Below, one piece after another: positions 58,729 through 64,000 of a stretch of DNA of 64,000 bases. Origin of the DNA: Bradyrhizobium sp. SZCCT0231 (lineage in GTDB: Bacteria; Pseudomonadota; Alphaproteobacteria; Rhizobiales; Xanthobacteraceae); assembly GCF_018130245.1 (NCBI RefSeq), contig NZ_JAFCKP010000008.1, positions 1 to 64,000 on the forward strand. The letters run 5' to 3'. The translations under genes and the position numbers were made by a program. The notes beneath the pieces were generated by a model that saw only the letters and a list, made by a program, of their open reading frames with translations, did no database searches and was not told the origin of the DNA. Positions within the stretch are counted from its first letter, which is position 1. Every line of letters starts with the position of its first letter.

Positions 58729-59535
58729 ATGAAAATACAGGTTGGCTTCGAAATGACCTACGACTTCCAGCAAGTCACACCATTGATTGCTGTCGTCGGC
58801 ATGCATTTCACCCGCGCATCCGACATCATTGTGCCGGATTACCTCATCACTGAGCCTTCCGTGCCGATCTCGCCATACCGCGACGGCTTTGGAAACTGGT
58901 GCAGTCGGTTCGTTGCGCCCGCCGGCCGCATGCGCCTTTCCGCCAACGGTACAGTGCGCGATAGCGGGTTGCCTGATGTGGTCGTGCCTTCCGCCACGCA
59001 ATGGGCTGTGGAGGATCTGCCACCTGATACCATCGTTTATCTGCTTGGCAGCCGCTACTGCGAAACCGATCGGCTTTCCGACATCGCATGGAAGCTGTTC
59101 GAGAAAGTGGCGCCGGGTTGGCCACGGGTCCAGGCGATCTGCGATTTCGTGCACAATCACATCGCGTTCGGCTACGAGCACGCGCGGGCCACCATGACGG
59201 CTTGGGAAGTATTCAACGAGGGCAAGGGCGTCTGCCGCGACTATGCGCATCTTGCCATTGCATTCTGCCGTTGCATGAACATTCCAGCGCGCTATTGCTC
59301 CGGCTATCTCGGCGACATCGGCATCCCGCCGCCCCACGCTCCCGGGGACTTTGCAGGCTGGTTCGAAGCCTATCTTGGCGGCCGCTGGTACACATTCGAT
59401 GCACGCAACAACACTCCGCGAATCGGCCGCGTCCTGATCGCGCAAGGCCGCGATGCGGCGGATGTTCCGATTGCCCAAACGTTCGGACCCAACACGCTCG
59501 TCAGTTTCAAGGTGTGGGCTGATGAGCTTGTGTAA
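58729..59535 (+). CDS. Transglutaminase-like family protein
   Basis: A 268-residue protein of the bacterial transglutaminase-like (papain-fold) superfamily. The N-terminal half is the beta domain common in this group. GKGVCRDYAHLAIAFCRCMNIPARYCSGYLGD holds the nucleophile Cys in GVCRDYAH (quoted in parts: GKGVCRDYAH and IPARYCSGYLGD). GGRWYTFDARNNTPRIGR provides the Asp region. At the position where HAW is expected, the sequence is AGWFEAYLGG, so the usual catalytic His is not obvious. The ATG at 58729 gives a normal N-terminus. It stands alone; proteins of this type may act as peptidases or as cyclisation partners. Confidence 0.82.
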   Translation: MKIQVGFEMTYDFQQVTPLIAVVGMHFTRASDIIVPDYLITEPSVPISPYRDGFGNWCSRFVAPAGRMRLSANGTVRDSGLPDVVVPSATQWAVEDLPPDTIVYLLGSRYCETDRLSDIAWKLFEKVAPGWPRVQAICDFVHNHIAFGYEHARATMTAWEVFNEGKGVCRDYAHLAIAFCRCMNIPARYCSGYLGDIGIPPPHAPGDFAGWFEAYLGGRWYTFDARNNTPRIGRVLIAQGRDAADVPIAQTFGPNTLVSFKVWADELV

Positions 59536-59627
59536 AGCGCTCGCCTTACCAGGCGGCTGAGATTGATCTCGCTAATTGCTTGGAAGACTGCTACACAGTT
59601 CGCATCACCGCGCGCTAAGTGGCTGTT

Positions 59628-59680
59628 ATCGGTGACTGAGAGCGTTGCGCTCCCGCCTCAACCCAAGAGAAGGCGGTCAG
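59628..59680 (+). promoter_or_regulatory. Twin-hairpin leader, copy 1
   Basis: ATCGGTGACTGAGAGC at its start is identical in copy 3. Hairpin 1 is GAGCG-TTG-CGCTC (59640-59652). Hairpin 2 pairs CCGCCT (59653-59658) with AGGCGG (59671-59676), which includes the ribosome binding site of the next small gene. The element ends at its ATG. Confidence 0.6.
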
Positions 59681-59779
59681 ATGTCAAATTCCGACAAATT
59701 CGACATTCGTGAGTGGCTCGTACCACCTTTGTTGGTACCGGCCTTCCTCGTACTGCTGATTGCGGTGACGGCCATTTAA
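59681..59779 (+). CDS. Very small membrane protein (32 residues)
   Basis: MSNSDKFDIREW is followed by a hydrophobic helix (LVPPLLVPAFLVLLIAVTAI) that runs to the stop codon. GAGAAGGCGG precedes the ATG and is partly within the leader hairpin. The layout (polar start, single helix) is common in small bacterial membrane proteins. No homologue can be named. Its support is the shared leader and good ribosome binding site. Confidence 0.5.
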   Translation: MSNSDKFDIREWLVPPLLVPAFLVLLIAVTAI

Positions 59780-59860
59780 TAGCGATAAGTCCGTTCAATC
59801 ACCATGCGTCAGAACTGGAAACCGGGGCATTGAGCCAGTTCAGGCCAAACGGGAGCCCAA

Positions 59861-60055
59861 ATGGCAAACACGGCAATCATCAGGGATGCCTACGGGGTTC
59901 CGGCAATCTTCGTTGGTTCGAAGACTGGCCGGGACGATGCGCCCTTTGTCTTCGTGAGGGTCGGAGGTGAGGAGCGCCGAATGCGTTGGTCCGAATGGGA
60001 TGCTCTTCCGGCCTGGACCGGCGAGAGCCCCACCTGGGCGAGTAAAACCAAATAG
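59861..60055 (+). CDS. Small protein of unknown function
   Basis: A 64-residue protein (ANTAIIRDAYGVPAIFVGSKTG, EERRMRWSEWDALPAWTGES) with CGGGAGCCC before the ATG. The alternation of strands with RVGGEERRMRW suggests a small beta protein. Not recognised. It lies in a chain of small same-strand genes. Confidence 0.5.
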   Translation: MANTAIIRDAYGVPAIFVGSKTGRDDAPFVFVRVGGEERRMRWSEWDALPAWTGESPTWASKTK

Positions 60056-60071
60056 CTATTGAGTGCTCAGC

Positions 60072-60344
60072 ATGAGGATGGTTCGAACAGGCACATGGAC
60101 CGTTGCGCTTTTGCTGGCATCGGTACTGGACCCATACACGTCAGCAACTTTTGCCGCGGAGCCGAACTGCCGTGCGATCGAAAGCACCAGCGCGCGCCTC
60201 TCCTGTTACGATGCGGCATTTCCTCCAAAAGCCAGGAAGCCCACCGAAGCCGGCATCGACTCATCGTCAGGTTACAAGGATCCATTTCTTGCGGAAGAAG
60301 CCCGAACCGCTGCGAAGCTAAAGAATATCTGCCGCGGTTGCTAA
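60072..60344 (+). CDS. Small exported protein
   Basis: A 90-residue protein. The signal peptide MRMVRTGTWTVALLLASVLD continues to AEPNC, with likely cleavage near FAA. The mature part has NCRAIESTSARLSCYDAAFPPK, a motif with two Cys that I know from small exported Rhizobiales proteins of unknown function, and ends ICRGC. Four Cys could form two disulfides. A GTG three codons upstream is an alternative start. Confidence 0.65.
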   Translation: MRMVRTGTWTVALLLASVLDPYTSATFAAEPNCRAIESTSARLSCYDAAFPPKARKPTEAGIDSSSGYKDPFLAEEARTAAKLKNICRGC

Positions 60345-60389
60345 GTTTCGCTTCCGAACATGAGCGCTTCAATTGAGAGAGCCTGTAAG

Positions 60390-60599
60390 ATGACGAACGA
60401 CGATGCTGAAGGTCGCCGAGTGGTCCGCCAACGAAAGCGTGCTCTTCATCTGGCTGGCACGGTTTTGGATGGCAGGGCAGACCGCTCCGCAAGCTCTAAG
60501 GACCAATCGGCGAGAAAGCAGTACCTGCTTGACGGCCCTGCGGAATTTAAATCGGTCCGCGTCGACCGTTCGAAGAAGACTTCAAACGATGCTGAGTGA
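60390..60599 (+). CDS. Possible small basic protein
   Basis: A 69-residue frame (MTNDDAEGRRVVRQRKRAL, LAGTVLDGRADRSASS, EFKSVRVDRSKKTSNDAE). GAGAGCC precedes the ATG. A frame at 60403-60657 overlaps it with a different translation, and codon bias does not clearly decide between them. Only one is likely to be real, and possibly neither. Confidence 0.3.
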   Translation: MTNDDAEGRRVVRQRKRALHLAGTVLDGRADRSASSKDQSARKQYLLDGPAEFKSVRVDRSKKTSNDAE

Positions 60600-60637
60600 T
60601 CGAGGACGGTCGCTTCGGCCCAGAGTCATGATGGCGC

Positions 60638-60817
60638 ATGGAACATCAGGGCATTAAATACACGGTGGTCCAGACGATCAATCCGCCCGGCTGGAAATGG
60701 TCGTTTGAGCGAGACGGTCGGTCACCCCGAACCGGAATTTCCTTCAATCGAGCGGAGGCTGTCAGCGCAGTTGAACGAGCGATCAGCCGATCGCTCAGAG
60801 ATCAGCAACGCCCGTAG
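60638..60817 (+). CDS. Small protein of unknown function (59 residues)
   Basis: The sequence begins MEHQGIKYTVVQTINPPGWK and continues WSFERDGRSPRTGISFNRAE and AVSAVERAISRSL. The pattern (short beta strands with a Trp-x-Trp pair, then a helix) matches a family of small Bradyrhizobium proteins I have seen but cannot name. It begins 19 codons after the end of the preceding possible gene on the same strand. Confidence 0.6.
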   Translation: MEHQGIKYTVVQTINPPGWKWSFERDGRSPRTGISFNRAEAVSAVERAISRSLRDQQRP

Positions 60818-61093
60818 AAGCGCTCGGTTTGCAGCTCCGGCTTCAGTGAATTTGGTCTCTGTCCTCGGCACGTTGCCTCTCGACGCCGGCGTCGCAAGGC
60901 GCAAGTGCGGATCACAAAAGCTCGGCGCCAGGGCGGAGAATTGCAAGAGACTTGCTCCCGGCCAGTACCGCGTTGCAGACCATCGACTAGCTTCCAGCAA
61001 TTCCCAAATAGTTCCTGCCAGGAACCGAACAAAGCGCTCGCCATTCGGCAGATAAAGGCGCACTGTCTCACTACCATCGAGCGGCCCTTAGCA
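60818..61093. other. Intergenic region, no gene recognised
   Basis: Short open frames on both strands have no ribosome binding site or known motif. A GGAAC-like block at 61022-61026 lies before the next leader, but its -10 partner is weak. Confidence 0.4.
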
Positions 61094-61153
61094 TCTATCG
61101 GTGGAGTGAACGCAAGCTGCGCTCCCGCTCAACCCCGCAGCGGAGCGTCAAAC
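61094..61153 (+). promoter_or_regulatory. Twin-hairpin leader, copy 2
   Basis: ATCGGTGGAGTGAACGC replaces the start seen in copies 1 and 3. Hairpin 1 is CGCA-AGC-TGCG (61111-61121). Hairpin 2 pairs CGCTCC(C)GC (61120-61128) with GCGGAGCG (61140-61147). The latter contains GGAG at 61142-61145, eight bases before the ATG of the next gene. Confidence 0.6.
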
Positions 61154-61354
61154 ATGTCGGCTCAACGGTCCCCAGGACAATCCTTGACATTCGAATACCG
61201 CCTCGCGCAAGAGGCGATCAATCTCCGCCTACAGGCCGAGGGGATGCCAGTTGGCGTCCGCCGCACGGAGCTTCTGCGAAAAGCCCGGCAGATCGATGTG
61301 GCCGGGGAGCTCAACAAGTGGTTGACGTCCCCGGGACTACAGCCACCATCTTGA
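61154..61354 (+). CDS. Small helical protein of unknown function
   Basis: A 66-residue protein: MSAQRSPGQSLTFEYRLAQE, AINLRLQAEGMPVGVRRTEL, LLRKARQIDVAGELNKWLTSPGLQPPS (in parts LLRKARQIDVAGELNKWL and TSPGLQPPS). The LLRKARQ and LxSPGLQPP pattern recurs in many short Bradyrhizobium proteins of unknown function. GCGGAG before the ATG lies in the leader hairpin. A terminator follows 100 bases after the stop. Confidence 0.75.
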   Translation: MSAQRSPGQSLTFEYRLAQEAINLRLQAEGMPVGVRRTELLRKARQIDVAGELNKWLTSPGLQPPS

Positions 61355-61452
61355 CTTTAGGCTTCGTTCTTGTCCGACGTGATGAACTTCAGCACGCCAC
61401 GTGGAGACCAACGTTTATCGGGATTTTACTCTCACCCTCCCGGGGCTGGTAA

Positions 61453-61490
61453 GCCGCCGCCTGCGCTTTATTTAAGCGGGCGGCGTTTTT
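61453..61490 (+). terminator. Rho-independent terminator
   Basis: GCCGCC(TG)CGCTT at 61456-61468 pairs with AAGCGGGCGGC at 61474-61484, with a small bulge, and GTTTTT follows. It ends transcription of the 66-residue gene upstream. Confidence 0.75.
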
Positions 61491-61614
61491 GCTCGAGATG
61501 GTATGCCATTGGACGCGACGTCTAGCGGCTGATCGTGATTTCCATGTGGCTTTCTAGGAACGCCGCTGGGAGAACGGCTTTAAGCTTAATCACCTTTTCG
61601 GATCCCTGGGCTAC

Positions 61615-61663
61615 ATCGGTGACTGAGAGCTGGTTGCTCCCGCCTCCAAGCCGCGGGATGCAC
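61615..61663 (+). promoter_or_regulatory. Twin-hairpin leader, copy 3
   Basis: ATCGGTGACTGAGAGC is identical to copy 1. Hairpin 1 is GAGC-TGGTT-GCTC (61627-61639). Hairpin 2 pairs CCCGC (61639-61643) with GCGGG (61653-61657), which is the ribosome binding site for the ATG at 61664. An ATG at 61658 directly abuts GCGGG and is an unlikely start. Confidence 0.6.
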
Positions 61664-61864
61664 ATGTGCAACAAGTGCGACCAGATAGCCAACGAGATTG
61701 AACAGTTCCGCAGGTTGATAGCACCGGGAATGGACGCGCTTAGCCTAGCGATGATCCGATGCGCCATCGAATTGCTAGAAGCTGACAAGGCGGCCTTTAA
61801 GTGCCGCGGGAGCGCGCGCAACTTGGTCGATGTCGCCTCTTGGCCCGTGGCTGACACTAGCTAG
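61664..61864 (+). CDS. Small protein with N-terminal CxxC
   Basis: A 66-residue protein beginning MCNKCDQIANEIEQFRRLIA, with Cys2 and Cys5 in CxxC, followed by helices (DALSLAMIRCAIELLEADKAAF) and a less ordered tail. I recognise the MCxKC...IE..RRL type from small Bradyrhizobium proteins of unknown function. The start is set by GCGGG at a spacing of six bases. The last codons overlap nothing; the stop lies two bases before the stop of the convergent small gene. Confidence 0.6.
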   Translation: MCNKCDQIANEIEQFRRLIAPGMDALSLAMIRCAIELLEADKAAFKCRGSARNLVDVASWPVADTS

Positions 61865-61865
61865 C

Positions 61866-62003
61866 TCATAGCGCCGCGAAGCCGGCTTCCTTGTGGGCTG
61901 CATCTACGGCTGCCCGGATGGCTTCTTTCTGAGTTGGGTAGGGCCCGTAATGCTTTGCATCCAGAACGATCTTCCATTGGTTTTCACGGAGTGCAAGCAG
62001 CAA
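61866..62003 (-). CDS. Small DUF2188-like protein
   Basis: A 45-residue frame starting at TTG with GGTGAG before it: LALRENQWKIVLDAKHYGPY and PTQKEAIRAAVDAAHKEAGF. The WxIVxDxxHYGPYxTQxEAIxAA pattern is that of DUF2188 proteins, which are usually 60-80 residues, so this one may start elsewhere or be shortened. It lies 8 bases after the TetR stop and may be in that transcript. Confidence 0.5.
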   Translation of the reverse strand: MLLALRENQWKIVLDAKHYGPYPTQKEAIRAAVDAAHKEAGFAAL

Positions 62004-62011
62004 TATCTCAC

Positions 62012-62635
62012 CTACCTCAAATACCCCACCACCATCCGAGTCGTCTCCTCCACCAGCGTCCGCACCGTCTTCTCCGACAGCATCTCGGCCCCGTTCAGCA
62101 CGGTGTTGTGCGCGACCGCTTCGATCGCGCTGACGCAGATGAACGTCGCTAATCCCGGGTCTATCCTGCGCATCTCCTTGCGGCGGCTTTCGAGATAGGC
62201 GCGCACTAAGGTATGGACCTCGCGGTTGAAGGCTTCGACATCCCTGAGCTGGCCGGTGCGGGGGATCTGTTCGGCGAGGACGCGGTGCAGTTTCGGGTTG
62301 ATGCGGTGGGCTTCGATCGCGACGGTGACTAGCTTGCGCACGGCCTTGTCGATCGGCAGGTCGGCGACCTCGGTGAGCGCCGTGCGGACGATGCCCATGA
62401 TCTCCTCGTTGTGACGCTCGATCACCGCGGCGACGAGGGCCTCCTTGCTCGGAAAATACTGATAGAGCGAGCCGACGCTGACGCCGGCGATCTCGGCGAT
62501 GCGGTTGGTGCTCGCCATCTCGAAGCCTTCCTTGACCAGAATGCGAGCAGTCGCCTCGACCAGCGCGTCGACGGTGGCGCGGGATCGCTGCTGCGAGGCA
62601 TTTTTCCGGGGTTTTGTGGGCGGTTTGCGGGCCAC
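62012..62635 (-). CDS. TetR-family transcriptional regulator
   Basis: A 207-residue repressor. The TetR_N DNA-binding domain is VDALVEATARILVKEGFEMAST and NRIAEIAGVSVGSLYQYFPSKEALVAAV. The C-terminal ligand and dimer domain has HRINPKLHRVLAEQIPR. I chose the GTG at 62635 (AAGG before it) because a TATAAT box at 62682-62687 would place in-frame ATG codons upstream of, or at, the transcription start. Divergent from the hydrolase gene that it probably controls. Confidence 0.88.
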   Translation of the reverse strand: MARKPPTKPRKNASQQRSRATVDALVEATARILVKEGFEMASTNRIAEIAGVSVGSLYQYFPSKEALVAAVIERHNEEIMGIVRTALTEVADLPIDKAVRKLVTVAIEAHRINPKLHRVLAEQIPRTGQLRDVEAFNREVHTLVRAYLESRRKEMRRIDPGLATFICVSAIEAVAHNTVLNGAEMLSEKTVRTLVEETTRMVVGYLR

Positions 62636-62665
62636 GGCCTTGTGATCTGAATGCGAGTAGGAAAA

Positions 62666-62687
62666 GCGAGCGAATGCTCGCATTATA
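62666..62687 (-). promoter_or_regulatory. tetR promoter -10 and overlapping palindromic operator
   Basis: On the minus strand TATAAT (62682-62687) is followed at once by GCGAGC-ATTC-GCTCGC (62666-62681), a 16-base palindrome. A third half-site CTCGCAT lies a little further into the transcript. This is a typical position for TetR autoregulation and for joint control of the divergent hydrolase. Confidence 0.65.
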
Positions 62688-62756
62688 CCGGCAAGTGGCG
62701 GCGGGTCGGCAAGCCTCTTTGTCGCCGTTTCGAATAAGCCCGATGGGGATGTGGCC

Positions 62757-63731
62757 ATGAGCGTTGCCAGGATCGTGTCGGCCTTGCAGTTGTGCCCGGG
62801 CGGGTGCGTGTTCGGCCCGCCGGCCCGGCGCGATCCCGCACCGAGCCTGCAGAGTCGCGTCTTCAACGTGCTGCTGCGCCTTCTTCCGTTCAAGAAGCAG
62901 CTGGCATCGGCCGAAGCCGTGCAGGCACACGTGCAGAAGCTCGCATTGCAGCCGGCATCGTTCGAGCCGACGGGACTTGGCCGCGGCGTCGAGGCAACGC
63001 TGACGAAGATGGGCGGATGGCCGGTCTATTACACCGCGCCGTCGTCGGGACACGAAGGCTGCAACTACGTCATGTTCCTGCATGGCGGCGGCTTCATCAA
63101 CGAGATCGTGCCGGCGCATTGGCGCCTCATTGGCGAGATGACGCGCAAGGCGCGCGTCTGCTGCGTCGTGCCGATCTATCCGCTGGCGCCGCGCGCGACC
63201 GCGAAGGACGTGGTGCCGGCGACGGCCGAGCTGCTCAGGATGCTGCTGGAAGACGCAGGCGACGCAAAGGTGACGGTAGCAGGCAATTCGGCCGGAGCTG
63301 GCCTCGCGCTCGCCGCCTGCCAATGGCTGCGCGATCGCGGTCATCGGCAGCCGAGCCGGATGGTGCTGATCTCGCCCGCAGCCGATGCCTCGGTCAGCCG
63401 CCCGGAGCAGGTGGCGATCGCGGCGCGCGATCCGATCCAGGACATTCCGGGGATCGTCGAGGCGGGGCGGCTCTATGCCGGCGAGCTCGATGTCGGCCAT
63501 CCCTTCGTCAGTCCGCTCAACGGCGCCTTCCGCGCGCTGGCGCCGATGACGATCTTTTCGGGCATGCGCGATCTGCTGTATCCCGATAGCGTCGATCTTG
63601 CCGAAAGGGCGAGGGCGGTGGGCGTGCCGGTCGAGCTGCACCTGTTGCGCGAGCAACCGCATAATTTCGCGTTCATGCCGACGCCGGAAGGGCGGCGGGC
63701 GCGTGCAATCATCTTGCGTGAGGTGGCCTAG
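62757..63731 (+). CDS. Alpha/beta hydrolase of the hormone-sensitive-lipase type
   Basis: A 324-residue esterase or lipase. FLHGGGFINEIVPAHW provides the oxyanion hole (HGGG), and VAGNSAGAGLALAACQWL has the nucleophile Ser in GNSAG. GMRDLLYPDS supplies the catalytic Asp and EQPHNFAFMP the His, completing the triad. The ATG at 62757 has GGGGAT before it; a GTG two codons upstream is an alternative. Paired with a divergent TetR regulator, as often for hydrolases induced by their substrate. Confidence 0.9.
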   Translation: MSVARIVSALQLCPGGCVFGPPARRDPAPSLQSRVFNVLLRLLPFKKQLASAEAVQAHVQKLALQPASFEPTGLGRGVEATLTKMGGWPVYYTAPSSGHEGCNYVMFLHGGGFINEIVPAHWRLIGEMTRKARVCCVVPIYPLAPRATAKDVVPATAELLRMLLEDAGDAKVTVAGNSAGAGLALAACQWLRDRGHRQPSRMVLISPAADASVSRPEQVAIAARDPIQDIPGIVEAGRLYAGELDVGHPFVSPLNGAFRALAPMTIFSGMRDLLYPDSVDLAERARAVGVPVELHLLREQPHNFAFMPTPEGRRARAIILREVA

Positions 63732-63886
63732 GGAGGTGGCGTGATCATCGTCACAGAGCGCACTGCCGCGAACGGTCCGGCGCTGGCGGTGCCGCACGGA
63801 GGGGAAAAGGCAGCCCCCGGGGCGTTTCCTCCTGGATCAGTCGTCCTGGTATCCGTCGTCTTGGTACCAGTAGTTTTGCGGGGCCT

Positions 63887-64000
63887 TCAGGCGTGGCCCT
63901 TGATCTCGTAGTGACCCGGCACGCATTTGTAGCGCTCAAGGCGCCAATTGGCGTGATAGATCGGATGCTCGCCCATCCATTTCGCCAAGGGCGCCTGTGC
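63887..64000 (-). CDS. Unidentified protein, C-terminal end
   Basis: The last 37 residues of a gene that enters from beyond the window: LAKWMGEHPIYHANWRLERY and KCVPGHYEIKGHA. No family recognised. Directly after the stop, another frame continues for 20 residues with an acidic/aromatic pattern (APQNYWYQDDGYQDD) that looks like a protein C-terminus, so a frameshift near 63890 is possible. Confidence 0.55.
   Translation of the reverse strand, partial: AQAPLAKWMGEHPIYHANWRLERYKCVPGHYEIKGHA

Noticed and set aside
60403-60657. Alternative 84-codon frame overlapping 60390-60599
   Set aside because: No homologous pattern and no better ribosome binding site; not listed separately because at most one of the two is real.
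61022-61581. EcfG-type stress promoters (GGAAC at 61022 and 61557) before two of the leaders
   Set aside because: The -10 partners (CATT and CTTT) are poor, spacing to the leaders differs, and copy 1 lacks GGAAC.
57647-64000. Attachment-site duplication of tRNA-Pro
   Set aside because: No second copy of the T-arm and acceptor 3' end was found by eye downstream, and no integrase gene is present.

Overview
The window is GC-rich, densely coded alphaproteobacterial chromosome. Gene content and order point to Bradyrhizobium or a very close relative. The main signs are a Porin_2-type porin, HemB with the Asp-type (Mg-dependent) metal site known from Bradyrhizobium, a Fur-type box before mntH, an LdtR regulator, the rpoZ-rsh-pdxJ-acpS-lepB-rnc-era-recO-parC run, and several palindromic repeats typical of the genus. 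The genus is inferred from these features; no search was run.

Layout. 1-7.4 kb: a porin 3' end, a soluble lytic transglycosylase, dapA, mscL, smpB, a peroxiredoxin, a family-5-like uracil-DNA glycosylase and a NYN-domain protein. 7.6-18.6 kb: a housekeeping block (rpoZ, rsh, pdxJ, acpS, lepB, rnc, era, a small membrane protein, recO, a secreted protein, parC) with many start/stop overlaps. 18.9-32 kb: transport and metal handling, comprising a peptide-type binding protein, a GMC oxidoreductase, a chromate locus (rhodanese/ChrB-like protein and chrA), a divergent DmeF Co/Ni exporter, two MFS transporters flanking a class III nucleotide cyclase, and mntH.

32-40.9 kb: bpt, an RDD membrane protein, hemB, a DUF6163-like protein, ldtR, an AraC regulator, a large autotransporter with NSG repeats, and two small unknown proteins. 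41-49.5 kb: glyA-nrdR-ribD-ribE-ribH-nusB-thiL (one-carbon supply, dNTP control, riboflavin, antitermination, thiamine) and a K+-independent H+-pyrophosphatase. 49.6-57.7 kb: an animal-type heme peroxidase, an orphan TctC-like protein, bamE, a cytochrome bc1 chaperone, yceD, plsX, fabH, ihfA, a MerR regulator and tRNA-Pro(GGG).

From tRNA-Pro to about 62 kb the character changes. A kilobase without genes is followed by a transglutaminase-like gene and a string of very small ORFs. Three of these share a 5' leader of two hairpins, the second of which can pair with the ribosome binding site. This is the most unusual structure I found. The window ends with a divergent TetR/hydrolase pair and the 3' end of an unidentified gene.

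At least seven families of dispersed palindromes fill gaps between genes. Two of them occur twice in this window.
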